Part shown: piece by piece, positions 1 through 8,761 of the stretch
Numbering within the stretch: the stretch's first letter is position 1
Layout of the letters: each line of letters begins with the position of its first letter
The notes under the pieces: generated by a model
What the model was told of the DNA's origin: nothing
Database searches by the model: none
The model's input: the letters and a program-made list of their open reading frames with translations, nothing else
Source: Kineosporiaceae bacterium
Lineage (GTDB): Bacteria > Actinomycetota > Actinomycetes > Actinomycetales > Kineosporiaceae
Direction of reading: 5' to 3'
NCBI GenBank assembly: GCA_016713225.1
Contig: JADJPO010000001.1
Location: 806,001-870,000 of the forward strand
Length of the DNA: 64,000 bases
Made by a program: the position numbers and the translations under genes

Positions 1-432
1 CGGCTGGGGCAACGCCGTGGCGATGACGGCGCGGCTGTAGTCGTCGGTCTGCATCAGACCCGGGACGAAGTGGGTCTCGTAGGTGCGGATCCGGGTGGCC
101 GCCTGTTCCAGGCCGATGTAGTCCTGGAACCAGTCCGGCAACACGTCCTCGTAGGCTCGCCACCAGCCCGGCCGGTTGGCCTCACGCAGCAGTGACAGGA
201 CGCCGGAGCGTTCGGCGGGGTCGGTGACGCCGTAGTAGACCAGCAGGTCGGCGACGTCCCGCTCCTTGAACGAGACCTTGCCGAGCTCGAGCCGGCTCAT
301 CTTCGACTCGGAGGCGCGGATCGTGTACCCGGCGTCCGCGCGGGAGATTCCCCGCTGCTCACGGAGCCGTCGCAGGCGCGCGCCGAGCATCATGCGTCGT
401 GCGGTCACGCTGCTCTGGGACTGCTCCGTCAT
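1..432 (-). CDS. XRE-family helix-turn-helix regulator (5' part only)
   Basis: The reading frame runs off the left edge of the window, leaving the first 144 codons. The N-terminus reads MTEQSQSSVTARRMMLGARL and continues into an XRE helix-turn-helix with the recognisable ISRADAGYT and SESKMSRLELGK segments (about residues 28-55). The following part (YYGVTDPAERSGVLSLLREA, then a Trp/Tyr-rich segment ending in FVPGLMQTDDYSRAV) matches the large actinobacterial XRE regulators whose C-terminal domain is DUF5753. Such proteins usually work beside small DUF397 partners, none of which is seen here. It is divergent from the DUF2278 gene. The target is unknown. Confidence 0.85.
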   Translation of the reverse strand, partial: MTEQSQSSVTARRMMLGARLRRLREQRGISRADAGYTIRASESKMSRLELGKVSFKERDVADLLVYYGVTDPAERSGVLSLLREANRPGWWRAYEDVLPDWFQDYIGLEQAATRIRTYETHFVPGLMQTDDYSRAVIATALPQP

Positions 433-616
433 CCCGACCTCCGGTGCACAGTCTGTCACTGCGCGAACATCCTGGGCGAGAAACCGTGCCCCTTCGCCGA
501 CGATGCGTGCTTTGTGTACGCGAGAGACTACTGACAGAACGCAGTTCCGTAGTGGCCACTCTGAACCACGAGGGCAACGGTCGTATCACGCCCGGTGCTG
601 GTGACCTCCACCCTTC

Positions 617-1678
617 ATGACGCTCCCCACGCCTGTCGACCCGATGCCCGAGTCAGCTGTCCCCGCCCCGGCCTTGCCCGCCGGACGCTACGGCGTGTTC
701 GCCGGCCGGGTGCTCGACACCCGCCGTGAAGGTGGCCGTGACACCCCGCACTATCAGGTCCACCTGGTCGACGACAGCGGGGTGCACGCCCGGCTCGCGG
801 TCAACGTGCAGTCGCAGCAGTCGCCCTCCGAGCTGCTCTACCTGGTCCAGGACGACTTCCGACACCCGATCACGTCCCGGTTGCCCGCTGCCGGCTCTGG
901 TTGGGCCTCACTGCTTCCCGGTGCCGAGGGAGCGCATCTCGACTATGTGCGGGGCAACCTGTTCGACCCCGCGGCGATGCGGCTGCTGCCGGCCGACGCC
1001 GACGGCGAGGACAACGATCTGGCCGACCTGTTCGACCACTACCTGCGCCGGGCCGCCGGGGACGCCACGATCGCGGTGTACGCCCTGGGCGCGAGTTGGG
1101 GACCGGAGCCCTCGGCGGACAAGATCTTCGGTTTCACCCCCGGTCGCGGGGTGCACGACATCCACATGAACCAGGGCAACAGTGCCGCCTTCGCCCGGGA
1201 CGACGGTGTCTGGCAGGACGGCGGCCTGTTGCTGCACCTCACCGGCGAGAACCGATGGGTGGCGATCTTCCTGGCCTTCCAGAGCCAGTCCTGGCACACG
1301 GACGACGTGACCGGGCACGCGATCCCCGATGCCCCGCCGCGCCCCACCCCGGGCAGCGAGCCGGTGCGGATCATCGCGGCGCTGGTCAACCCATCGGGTC
1401 CGGCGCCCGAGGCCGAGACCGTCACCATGCTCAACGCCTCACCGACGCCCGTCGACCTGAGCGGGTGGTCGATCGTCGACCGGGCGGGCGGGCACGCCCC
1501 GCTGCCGGCGGGTCAGTTGGCTCCCGGCGCCGTCCTGGTGCTGACCCCCGGCGCCGCGGTCGCCCTGGGCAACCGCGGTGGCACCATCACGCTGCTCGAT
1601 GCCGCCGGTCTCAAGGTGCACGGCGTCGCCTACACCGCCGACCAGGCCCGTCAGGAGGGTTGGACCCTCACCTTCTGA
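617..1678 (+). CDS. DUF2278 (YukJ-like) protein with C-terminal lamin-tail domain
   Basis: A 353-residue protein. Residues about 20-240 match the DUF2278/YukJ family: the start YGVFAGRVLDTR, then a run with HYQVHLVD, VHDIHMNQGNS and FLAFQSQSWHTD. Residues about 250-350 form a lamin-tail-like beta-sandwich (LNASPTPVDLSGWSIVD, ending in GWTLTF), a common C-terminal addition to DUF2278 proteins in actinobacteria. No signal peptide or membrane segment is seen. The biochemical role of DUF2278 is not known. It sits between the divergent XRE regulator and purU, 59 bases upstream of the latter, without an obvious strong ribosome binding site. Confidence 0.8.
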   Translation: MTLPTPVDPMPESAVPAPALPAGRYGVFAGRVLDTRREGGRDTPHYQVHLVDDSGVHARLAVNVQSQQSPSELLYLVQDDFRHPITSRLPAAGSGWASLLPGAEGAHLDYVRGNLFDPAAMRLLPADADGEDNDLADLFDHYLRRAAGDATIAVYALGASWGPEPSADKIFGFTPGRGVHDIHMNQGNSAAFARDDGVWQDGGLLLHLTGENRWVAIFLAFQSQSWHTDDVTGHAIPDAPPRPTPGSEPVRIIAALVNPSGPAPEAETVTMLNASPTPVDLSGWSIVDRAGGHAPLPAGQLAPGAVLVLTPGAAVALGNRGGTITLLDAAGLKVHGVAYTADQARQEGWTLTF

Positions 1679-1737
1679 CGCCCACCCCGTCCCCACCCCA
1701 TCCCCGGGCGCTCGGCCCGGTTCGGGATACTCGCGAC

Positions 1738-2649
1738 GTGACCACCCACGTCCTGACCCTGTCCTGCCCGGATCGGCCCGGCATCGTGCATGCCGTCACC
1801 GGAGCGATCGTCGAGGCCGGTGGGAACATCACCTCCAGCCAGCAGTTCGAGGACCCCGGCTCCGGCACGTTCTTCATGCGGGTGGCCGTCGCGCCGGCCC
1901 ACCACCGGGTGGAGACGCCGAACGGGGCAGGGGCGAAGGATGCCGCGGTCGAGGCCTTCGGGGCGGGCTTTCGGTCGGCCATCGAGCCGGTGGCCGCCGA
2001 GTTCGCGATGACCTGGCAGGTGCACCGCTCGCAGCGGCGCACCCGCACGCTGGTGATGGTGAGCCTGGGCGGGCACTGCCTGAACGACCTGCTGTTCCGA
2101 GCCCGCAGCGGCGGCTTGCCGATCGACGTCCCGGCCGTGGTCAGCAACCACACCGCGCTGGCTCCGTTGGCGGAGTTCTACGGCGTGCCGTTCCACCACG
2201 TGCCGGTGGCAGGAGGGGTCGACGGCGCCGCGAGCAAGCGCGCCGCCGAGTCGAGACTGCGCGGGCTGATCGACGAACTGGAGGTCGAACTCGTCGTCCT
2301 GGCCCGGTACATGCAGGTGCTCTCGGACGACCTGTGCGGCTCGATGCCGGGACGAATGATCAACATCCACCACTCGTTCCTGCCGAGCTTCAAGGGAGCC
2401 AAGCCGTACCACCAGGCCCACGCGCGCGGAGTCAAGATCGTCGGCGCCACGGCGCACTACGTCACCCCCGACCTCGACGAGGGGCCGATCATCGAGCAGG
2501 ACGTGTTGCGGGTCGATCACGGGATGAGTGCCGACGACTTCGCCGCCGCCGGCCGGGACGTCGAGGCGCAGGTGCTCTCGCGCGCCGTCCGGTGGCACAC
2601 CGAACACCGGGTGCTGCTGAACCGGGCCAGTACCGTGGTGTTCCGCTGA
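1738..2649 (+). CDS. purU: Formyltetrahydrofolate deformylase
   Basis: Predicted to hydrolyse 10-formyl-tetrahydrofolate to formate and tetrahydrofolate in the cytoplasm, feeding formate to purine synthesis and balancing one-carbon pools. The 303-residue product has an N-terminal ACT domain (LTLSCPDRPGIVHAVTGAI) and a C-terminal formyltransferase-like domain with the family run MINIHHSFLPSFKGAKPYHQ, followed by GATAHYVTPDLDEGPII. The GTG start at 1738 is chosen because it begins the ACT domain; longer in-frame extensions lie over DUF2278. A folP-like gene follows two genes downstream, in keeping with a folate-related neighbourhood. Confidence 0.95.
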   Translation: MTTHVLTLSCPDRPGIVHAVTGAIVEAGGNITSSQQFEDPGSGTFFMRVAVAPAHHRVETPNGAGAKDAAVEAFGAGFRSAIEPVAAEFAMTWQVHRSQRRTRTLVMVSLGGHCLNDLLFRARSGGLPIDVPAVVSNHTALAPLAEFYGVPFHHVPVAGGVDGAASKRAAESRLRGLIDELEVELVVLARYMQVLSDDLCGSMPGRMINIHHSFLPSFKGAKPYHQAHARGVKIVGATAHYVTPDLDEGPIIEQDVLRVDHGMSADDFAAAGRDVEAQVLSRAVRWHTEHRVLLNRASTVVFR

Positions 2650-2675
2650 GTCTGGTGAGTCTGGAAGGTGGCCGG

Positions 2676-3740
2676 GTGACCGCAGAGGCAACTCGCTGGT
2701 TCGCGCACCGGACCAGCAGGGCCGAGCAGTGGCCGGTGACCGACCTGGTGGCGGCCAAGTCCCGCACCGGCAGTCGGATCAGTGTGGTGATCCCGGCGCG
2801 CGACGAACAGGCGACGATCGAGGACGTCGTCCGGTGCCTGCGGCGTGCGCTGGTCGAGCAGTCGCCGCTGGTCGACGAACTGATCGTGGTCGATTCCGAC
2901 TCGCGTGACGGGACGGCGGACCTGGCCCGCCGGGCCGGCGCCACGGTGGTGTCCTCGGCGCAGGTGCGGCCCGATCTCGGGTCGTATCCCGGCAAGGGCG
3001 AGGCGATCTGGAAGTCGTTGTTCGCCACCACCGGCGACGTGCTGGTCTTCGTCGACGCCGACCTGACCCATTTCGGTCCGCACTTCGTGACGGGGTTGGT
3101 CGGCCCGCTGCTGCACGATCCAGATCTGTTGCTGGTCAAGGGGTTCTACGATCGCATCCTCGATCTGGGGGACGAAGCGACCCCGGACGGCGGCCGGGTC
3201 ACCGAGCTGGTGGCGCGCCCGCTGCTCAACCTCTGGTGGCCGCAGCTGTCACGCGTCGTGCAGCCGTTGGCGGGGGAGTGGGCCGCCCGCCGCTCGCTGC
3301 TGGAGTCGGTGTCGATCCCGACCGGCTACGGCGTCGAACTCGCCACGCTGCTCGACACCTTCGCCCTCGCCGGCCCGGACGCCGTGGCGCAGGTCGATCT
3401 GGGTGCGCGGGCGCATCGCCACCAGGCGGTGCACGACCTGGGGGTGATGGCTGCCGAGTTGCTGGTGGTGGCCGAACGTCGACGCGGCGACCGGACCGCC
3501 CGGTCGATCGAGTCGGCCACCCTGAGCCAGTTCCGGCGGGGGGCGCCACCTGTGGGCGAGGTGCCTGTGCGTGAGGTACCCGTGCGTGAGGTACCCGTGG
3601 TGTCGCTGTCCCACGCGGCCGCCGGTGCGGTGGATCCTGCGGGGACGGGGCACTGGCGGGTGCGTCCGGTGCCGGTCCGCGAACGCCCGCCCGCGGTGAG
3701 CGTCGACCCGCCGGTCGCGATCCGGGGGTCGGCGTGCTGA
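2676..3740 (+). CDS. gpgS: Glucosyl-3-phosphoglycerate synthase
   Basis: A GT81-type glycosyltransferase predicted to move glucose from a nucleotide sugar to 3-phosphoglycerate, the first step of glucosylglycerate and methylglucose lipopolysaccharide synthesis. The 354-residue protein shows the GT-A fold: ISVVIPARDEQATIEDVV, the VVDSDSRDGT segment, PGKGEAIWKSL, and the metal-binding FVDADLTHFGPHF. LVKGFYDR and the GEWAARRSLLE segment also match GpgS. The C-terminus carries a tandem REVPV repeat (15-bp DNA repeat near 3565-3600) absent from the core enzyme. The GTG at 2676 is preferred. Its stop overlaps the folP-like start, and the gpgS-folP2 pairing is conserved in mycobacteria. Confidence 0.92.
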   Translation: MTAEATRWFAHRTSRAEQWPVTDLVAAKSRTGSRISVVIPARDEQATIEDVVRCLRRALVEQSPLVDELIVVDSDSRDGTADLARRAGATVVSSAQVRPDLGSYPGKGEAIWKSLFATTGDVLVFVDADLTHFGPHFVTGLVGPLLHDPDLLLVKGFYDRILDLGDEATPDGGRVTELVARPLLNLWWPQLSRVVQPLAGEWAARRSLLESVSIPTGYGVELATLLDTFALAGPDAVAQVDLGARAHRHQAVHDLGVMAAELLVVAERRRGDRTARSIESATLSQFRRGAPPVGEVPVREVPVREVPVVSLSHAAAGAVDPAGTGHWRVRPVPVRERPPAVSVDPPVAIRGSAC

Positions 3741-4594
3741 AGCTGGGCCGCCGCACCTTCGCCGCCACGGACCGGTTGGTGATGGCGATCGTCAACCGCA
3801 CCCCGGACTCGTTCTACGACCGAGGTGCCACCTACGCCGCGGACGCCGCGATGGACCGGGTGCACCAGGTCGTGGCCGAGGGTGCTGATCTGGTGGACAT
3901 CGGTGGTGTGAAGGCTGCCCCGGGAGACGAGGTCGACGTCGACGAAGAGTTGCGCCGTACGGTCTCGTTCGTGGCTGCGGTACGCCAGGCCCACCCCGAC
4001 CTGGTGATCAGTGTCGACACCTGGCGGCACGAGGTGGGCCGCGCGGTGTGCGAGGCGGGGGCGGACGTGCTCAACGATGCCTGGGGCGGCGTCGACGAGC
4101 GGCTCGCCGAGGTGGCTGCGGAGTTCGACGCCGCGCTGGTGTGCACCCACGCGGGCGGATTGCCGCCGCGGACCCGGCCGCACCGCCTCGGCTACGACGA
4201 CGTGATGTCCCACGTGATCACCCTGACCACCGGGCTCGCCGAGCGGGCGGTCGCCCTGGGGGTCCGCCGCGAGAGTGTGATGATCGACCCGGGGCACGAC
4301 TTCGGCAAGAACACCTGGCACTCCCTCGAGGTGACGCGCCGGCTCGACGAGATGGTCGCCACCGGGTGGTCGGTGCTGGTCTCGACGTCCAACAAGGACT
4401 TCGTCGGCGAGAGCCTGAACGTGCCGTTGGAGGACCGGACGACGGGGACGTTGGCCAGCGTGGCGGTGTGTGCCTGGCTCGGGGCGCAGGTCTACCGGGT
4501 TCACGCGGTACGCGAGACGCGTCAGACGCTCGACATGGTCTCGACCATCCAGGGGCATCGCCCTCCGGCGCTGACGGTGCGGGGGTTGGCCTGA
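3734..4594 (+). CDS. folP2: Dihydropteroate synthase-like protein (FolP2 type)
   Basis: A 286-residue TIM-barrel protein of the dihydropteroate synthase family. Recognisable parts are VMAIVNRTPDSFYDRG, the GADLVDIGG segment, VISVDTWRHEV, ADVLNDAWGG, MIDPGHDFGKNTWHS and VHAVRETRQTLDM. In mycobacteria the paralogue next to gpgS (FolP2) is reported to lack dihydropteroate synthase activity. Here GADLVDIGGVKAAPG replaces the usual DIGGESTRPG motif, which points to that non-canonical class. It starts at a GTG inside the last codons of gpgS and its own stop overlaps the next start, so translation is likely coupled. The folA/folB/folK genes are not nearby. Confidence 0.88.
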   Translation: MLKLGRRTFAATDRLVMAIVNRTPDSFYDRGATYAADAAMDRVHQVVAEGADLVDIGGVKAAPGDEVDVDEELRRTVSFVAAVRQAHPDLVISVDTWRHEVGRAVCEAGADVLNDAWGGVDERLAEVAAEFDAALVCTHAGGLPPRTRPHRLGYDDVMSHVITLTTGLAERAVALGVRRESVMIDPGHDFGKNTWHSLEVTRRLDEMVATGWSVLVSTSNKDFVGESLNVPLEDRTTGTLASVAVCAWLGAQVYRVHAVRETRQTLDMVSTIQGHRPPALTVRGLA

Positions 4595-5373
4595 TGCTCG
4601 TCGCCGCCGCCATCTGCCCACATCCGCCGTTGCTCTTGCCCGGGGTGACCGGGGCAGCCGTGCAGCTCGACCCGGCCGCCGAGCTCAGGGCGGCCTGCCG
4701 GGAAGCCGTCGCCGCGGTGACGGACGCCGCGCCCGACGTCCTCGTGGTGATTGCCGGTCAGGACCATCCTGCCGGCTCGACCCCGGACGCCGTGCCGCAC
4801 CGCGAGTGGGATCCCGCGGCCTGCGACCTCGGGGTCGAGCGGTACACCGCGGGACGCGTTGCGGGGCAACGAGGTACGCCGAGGTCACCGTTGCGCGGCG
4901 GGACGCCGGTGCTGCCGCTGGGGCTGGCGGTCGGGCAGGTCCTGGTGGACCTCGCCGGGTGGACCGGTCGACGCCGCCTGGTCTCGGTGCCCGCCGCGGC
5001 CACGGTCGAGCACTGCCTGCAGCTGGGTCGTGAGCTGGCGGGAGTGGCCACTCGGGTGGGGGTCGTGGTCCTGGGTGATGGCAGCGCTCGCCGCACGATC
5101 AAGGCCCCGGGCTATCTCGATCCGCGCGCGCACGACCTGGATGCGTTGTGCGAGAAGGGATTACGTGGAGACCTGACGGTACTGCGTGCGCTCGACCCGG
5201 GGCAGTGTGCCGACCTGCTGGTAGCCGGTCGCGCGGCCTGGCAGGTGCTTGCCGGTCTCGCCGAGGACGCCGGCCCGGTGGCCTGTGTCGTGCACCACGA
5301 CGCGGTTCCCCACGGCGTGCGCTACCTGGTCGCGAGCTGGATGGTCGACGGCGCCGCGTTGACCTCCGATTGA
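4594..5373 (+). CDS. LigB-like class III extradiol dioxygenase fold protein
   Basis: A 259-residue protein beginning LVAAAICPHPPLLLPGVTG, the opening of actinobacterial proteins annotated as class III extradiol dioxygenase subunit B-like. Other family segments are DVLVVIAGQDHP, VVVLGDGSARRTIKAPGYLD and VACVVHHDAVPHGVRYLVASW. The conserved N-terminal CPHPP includes one candidate metal-binding histidine; I cannot establish a full metal site or a ring-cleavage substrate. The ATG overlaps the folP2-like stop, making it the last gene of the purU-gpgS-folP2 operon. The function in this setting is unknown. Confidence 0.75.
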   Translation: MLVAAAICPHPPLLLPGVTGAAVQLDPAAELRAACREAVAAVTDAAPDVLVVIAGQDHPAGSTPDAVPHREWDPAACDLGVERYTAGRVAGQRGTPRSPLRGGTPVLPLGLAVGQVLVDLAGWTGRRRLVSVPAAATVEHCLQLGRELAGVATRVGVVVLGDGSARRTIKAPGYLDPRAHDLDALCEKGLRGDLTVLRALDPGQCADLLVAGRAAWQVLAGLAEDAGPVACVVHHDAVPHGVRYLVASWMVDGAALTSD

Positions 5374-5575
5374 CCGTGCCGGTCGCGCCGCGGATGTTAC
5401 CGATGAGTCGTCGTATCGCGCGGATCTCGAGCCCGGTTACGCTGGCTTCAGCCTGATTGGCGATGGAGCCGATGATCGATGAGGCACACGAGGCTCCATT
5501 GAGGCGACCCCCGCACCGATGTCACAACCTGACGCGGCGTTCATCCGCGGGGAGGATCACGACGAAGGATTGTTC

Positions 5576-6208
5576 ATGGCAGCTCAGACGTGGCTGACGA
5601 AAGACCTGTACGCCGTGCTCGGGGTCCCCCGAGACTCCACCGACGACACCTTGCGCCGCGCCTATCGTCGGCTTGCGCGCCAACACCATCCCGATACCAA
5701 CTCCGGCTGCCCTCGCGCCGAGCGCCGGTTCAAGGAGGTCGGCGCCGCCTACGCGGTGCTGTCCAACCAGTCTCGGCGCGCCCGGTATGACCGCACCCGA
5801 TCCGGTGTGACGCATCTGCGCGCCCACGATGGCTGGTCGGCTGCTGCCCGGCGTCGAGCCCAGGCATCCGGCGCCGGCACCCCGGGAAACGCCCCGTGGA
5901 CCAACACCTCGGACGCGACCTCCGGCCCGAGCAGCACCGACTCGCAGAACGCCCGCCCGAGCGACGCCGGCCGCGGCGCCTCGACCTCGGAGTCACCCCG
6001 GCCCGAGTCCGCCGGCACCTCGTCGACCAGCCGATCGACGGCCGGCGACTCGGCGAGCACCCGCACCCCGGCTGCCTCGTCGTCCCTGGGGTGGGAGTCG
6101 CTCGTGTGGGCGCCCGCGATGTGGGCCACCACGGCCTGGTCGAGCACCCTCCAGGCGGGTCTGTGGTGGCTGCCCCAGCCGGCGCGCGCCGAGACCACCG
6201 ACGACTGA
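5576..6208 (+). CDS. J-domain protein with Ser/Thr/Pro-rich tail
   Basis: A DnaJ-type cochaperone expected to stimulate DnaK ATPase. The J domain fills residues about 7-75: DLYAVLGVPRDSTDDTLRRA, then RLARQHHPDTN with the essential HPD tripeptide, and FKEVGAAYAVLSNQSRRARY. Residues about 85-175 are low-complexity Ser, Thr, Ala and Pro. The C-terminal 30 residues (SLVWAPAMWATTAWSSTLQA) are Trp-rich and weakly hydrophobic. No Gly/Phe region, zinc fingers or client domain is present, so it is a specialised J protein and not canonical DnaJ. The ATG at 5576 is chosen over an upstream in-frame ATG (5519) because a GAAGGA-type ribosome site lies just before it. Confidence 0.85.
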   Translation: MAAQTWLTKDLYAVLGVPRDSTDDTLRRAYRRLARQHHPDTNSGCPRAERRFKEVGAAYAVLSNQSRRARYDRTRSGVTHLRAHDGWSAAARRRAQASGAGTPGNAPWTNTSDATSGPSSTDSQNARPSDAGRGASTSESPRPESAGTSSTSRSTAGDSASTRTPAASSSLGWESLVWAPAMWATTAWSSTLQAGLWWLPQPARAETTDD

Positions 6209-6311
6209 CCGGACTCCCGAGCGCGCCGATCCCATCCACCCCAACCTCATCCACCCCACCCCATCCACCCCACCTCAGCGCCCCCCGCCTCGCCGCCACC
6301 CTCCGCTCCAT

Positions 6312-6374
6312 GATCACCGTTGGATCGCAGTTTGCTCCGGTTGACCGGTAGCAAACTGCGATCCAACGGTGATC
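6312..6374. repeat. Long hairpin repeat, copy 1
   Basis: A 63-bp inverted repeat with two perfectly complementary 25-base arms. The left arm starts GATCACCGTTGGATCGCAGT and the right arm ends CCAACGGTGATC; the centre is CCGG-TTGA-CCGG. It follows a CCACCCC-rich tract and sits between the J-domain gene and the DUF5925 ATPase gene. A second copy is at 7632-7694. It could end the upstream transcript, but no T-run follows. Confidence 0.9.
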
Positions 6375-6478
6375 TTCGGTGCGGGGAACTGTGGCGCGTC
6401 GGTCGCGCCGAAACTCCCTTGTGCCCTGATCCCCCGGCTGCCACTCTGAGCGACGCATCCGTGCCGAAGGAGCAACTC

Positions 6479-6523
6479 ATGACCGACCGATCACCACACA
6501 CCCCCATGCCTGCCTCGCGCTGA
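6479..6523 (+). CDS. Possible 14-codon leader peptide
   Basis: A GAAGGAG ribosome-binding sequence (about 6466-6472) is followed by an ATG opening MTDRSPHTPMPASR and a stop, 39 bases ahead of the DUF5925 ATPase start. The ribosome site is better than that of the ATPase gene itself. It has no run of regulatory codons that would mark an attenuator, so it may be chance or an upstream ORF coupling translation to the next gene. Confidence 0.25.
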   Translation: MTDRSPHTPMPASR

Positions 6524-6562
6524 TTCGGCGTCCGGCGGGCCCGACCGGTCACGGAGCCCGCC

Positions 6563-7594
6563 ATGAATCCCCTTCCCCTGCCGGTACCGCTTGCTGCGGC
6601 CGAGGTCAGCAGCGTCGACACCGAATTGCCCGCCTATCTGTTCCTGCACGAGCTCACGAGCCGCGGCTACGTCCACGCCGTGGTGCGTGACCTGCCTGTG
6701 GCGCACACCCCCGACGTCCTGCCCGAGGGGCATCAGCTGGTGCTCGGCGTCGACAACACGGCCGGGCACGACCACGTCGCCCTGGTGGAGGACTGTGTGG
6801 TGTGGCTCGAGAGTTGGCGCCGGGGTGGCCGGTTGCGGGTGGCCGCGGCTCATCCCGAGGCCGCGCGCCGGGTCACCGAGCAGTTGCTGAGCCGACTGAC
6901 GCCGTCGTCAGGTCCGGGTCAGGTACGGGTGGAGTTCGCCGACGCCCAAACCGGTTCTCGTCACATCGATCTCGACGTCACGCCCTGGCCGCAGATCAGT
7001 CACCTCTATCCCGCGGCGGTCGTCGCCTCGATGCAGCGGCTGGCGGCTCACGAGCCGACGGACGACGACCCACGACTGCTGCTGTGGCACGGTCGGCCCG
7101 GCACCGGCAAGACCACGGCGCTTCGGGCGCTGCTGGACGCCTGGCGGGACTGGACCGCTCCGGTGGTGGTCAGTGACCCGGGGTCGCTGCTCACCGATGG
7201 CCGTTATCTGCGACGCATCCTGCTCGACCAGCCGGACGACGACGCCGCGTGGCGGCTGATCGTCATGGAGGACGCCGAGGCCCTGCTACGGGCGCACCAG
7301 GGCGGTAGCGCCGTGGGCAAGATGCTCAATCTCGCCGACGGCCTGCTCGGACAAGGGCTTCGCTGCCTGTTCCTGCTCACCACGAATCAGGGGCTCGATC
7401 AGGTGCACCCGGCGTTGCTGCGTCCGGGTCGTTGTCTGTCGCTGGTGGAGTTCGCGCCGCTGTCGCCGTCCGAGGCGTCGGTGCTGCGTGGGGAGGCGAT
7501 CGCACGGCCGATGACCCTTGCCGAGGTCATGAGCCGTGAAGTGGACGTCGTCATCGATCTGCACCCGGACGTCGGAACCTACCTCTATCTGTGA
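6563..7594 (+). CDS. DUF5925 AAA-type ATPase
   Basis: A 343-residue protein. The N-terminal half (residues 1-150) matches the actinobacterial DUF5925 region. The C-terminal half is an AAA domain: Walker A GRPGTGKTT at residues 177-185, a Walker B-like LIVMEDAEALL, sensor-1 LFLLTTNQGLDQVHPALL, and the arginine-finger-like RPGRC. It resembles ATPases of the CDC48/katanin type but is short and single-domain. No membrane segment is seen. Substrate and partner are unknown. It is flanked on both sides by copies of the same long hairpin repeat, which is unusual. Confidence 0.85.
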   Translation: MNPLPLPVPLAAAEVSSVDTELPAYLFLHELTSRGYVHAVVRDLPVAHTPDVLPEGHQLVLGVDNTAGHDHVALVEDCVVWLESWRRGGRLRVAAAHPEAARRVTEQLLSRLTPSSGPGQVRVEFADAQTGSRHIDLDVTPWPQISHLYPAAVVASMQRLAAHEPTDDDPRLLLWHGRPGTGKTTALRALLDAWRDWTAPVVVSDPGSLLTDGRYLRRILLDQPDDDAAWRLIVMEDAEALLRAHQGGSAVGKMLNLADGLLGQGLRCLFLLTTNQGLDQVHPALLRPGRCLSLVEFAPLSPSEASVLRGEAIARPMTLAEVMSREVDVVIDLHPDVGTYLYL

Positions 7595-7631
7595 GCCCAC
7601 CTCGGCCCACCCACCCCACCCACCCCGCCAT

Positions 7632-7694
7632 GATCACCGTTGGATCGCAGTCTGCACCGGGTGACCGGTAGCAGACTGCGATCCAACAGTGATC
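7632..7694. repeat. Long hairpin repeat, copy 2
   Basis: Second copy of the element at 6312-6374, again after a CCACC-rich tract and ATGATCACC. Its arms differ from copy 1 at one paired position by compensating changes (TTTGC with GCAAA in copy 1, TCTGC with GCAGA here), so the stem is preserved; one further mismatch exists. It lies between the convergent DUF5925 and LacI genes, 5 bases from the LacI stop, and probably acts as a terminator there. Confidence 0.9.
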
Positions 7695-7699
7695 TTCGA

Positions 7700-8668
7700 T
7701 CAGGCACTCTCGCGCGCGACGATCCGCACCGCGGTGCGCAGGTCGACCGGTCGGACGCCGTCCTGTCCGAGGGCATGGGCGAGCTCGTCCGCCAGGTGGT
7801 CGGCGAACACCTCGGGTGCGGTGTCGATCGAGCTGAGGCTCGGCTCGGCGCACTGACCGGCCGGAGTGTTGTCGATGCCGATGACGGCCAGGTCGTCCGG
7901 GCAGGTCACCCCGTGCCGACGGGCGGCAGCCATGACGGCCAGCGCCACGTCGTCGTTGTAGGCAGCCACGGCGGTCACCCCGGCGGCCCGCCAACGGTGT
8001 ACCGCGGTGGCGGCCAGCTCGGGGTCGGTGCCGACCGAGGCCATCACGGGCTCGGCCAGTCCGGCGGCGCGCGATGCCCGGGCGGCCCCGGCGCTGCGAG
8101 CATCGCTGAACCAGGTGAGCGTGGGGTCCGTCGCGGCGGCGTACCCCAGCCGGACGTGTCCGGCACGGATCAGGTGATCGGCCTGCAGCCCACCGTGGTG
8201 CGCCGCCTGGGCGCGCAGGTCGCCGAGCGCTCTGGCCGGATCGATGACGTGCGGGCACCCGGCGCGGTGCAACCGGTCGACCACCCGCTGCGGCAGGCGA
8301 TCCAGGCTGAGGACGGCGAGGGGGGTGATCGCCGACCAGATCCGCTCGTCCGCCGGGTCGGCCTGGGTCTGCACCAACCACAACCCCAGCCCGGTCACCC
8401 GCTCGGTCAGGCGACGCAGGATCAGCCCGGTGGTGTAGGCCTGGGTCCATTGCGGTTGGACGACGAGCACCAGGTCACTGACGCCCCGGCGCAACGCGCG
8501 TGCCGACGCCGAGGGGACGTACCCGAGCTCGGCGGCGGCGGCGAGGACCCGCTCGCGCGTGGCGGCGGGGAGGTCCCCACGCCCGTTCAGCACGTAGCTG
8601 ACGGTCGTGCGCGAGACGCCGGCTGCCTGCGCCACGTCAGTGCTGGTGACGCGGTGGGGTCGGGTCAT
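7700..8668 (-). CDS. LacI-family transcriptional regulator
   Basis: A 322-residue repressor. The N-terminal helix-turn-helix reads TSTDVAQAAGVSRTTVSYVL with the hinge helix PSASARALRRG. The periplasmic-binding-protein-like sensor domain includes AVAAYNDDVALAVMAAARR and DLAVIGIDNTPAG with SLSSIDT, all typical of sugar-responsive LacI proteins. The ATG at 8668 has an AGGGG ribosome site 6-7 bases upstream. It is divergent from a GH3 glycosidase, and a 29-bp near-perfect palindrome lies between the two starts, so it most likely represses the glycosidase and itself, relieved by a sugar. The inducer is not known. Confidence 0.92.
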   Translation of the reverse strand: MTRPHRVTSTDVAQAAGVSRTTVSYVLNGRGDLPAATRERVLAAAAELGYVPSASARALRRGVSDLVLVVQPQWTQAYTTGLILRRLTERVTGLGLWLVQTQADPADERIWSAITPLAVLSLDRLPQRVVDRLHRAGCPHVIDPARALGDLRAQAAHHGGLQADHLIRAGHVRLGYAAATDPTLTWFSDARSAGAARASRAAGLAEPVMASVGTDPELAATAVHRWRAAGVTAVAAYNDDVALAVMAAARRHGVTCPDDLAVIGIDNTPAGQCAEPSLSSIDTAPEVFADHLADELAHALGQDGVRPVDLRTAVRIVARESA

Positions 8669-8711
8669 GCGGCTCACCCCTTGACCTGGTTTCGGATGCC
8701 GTCCCATAGTA

Positions 8712-8740
8712 GGTGATACGTGCCACTGACACGTTTCACC
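8712..8740. promoter_or_regulatory. Probable LacI-type operator between lacI-like and GH3 genes
   Basis: Inverted repeat with 11-base arms GGTGATACGTG and CACGTTTCACC separated by CCACTGA; the arms match at 10 of 11 positions. It is centred about 36 bases before the GH3 start and about 58 bases before the LacI start, an ideal site for divergent repression. The inference that the adjacent LacI protein binds it comes from position only. Confidence 0.75.
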
Positions 8741-8761
8741 ACGACCCGAGGGACTGATCCG

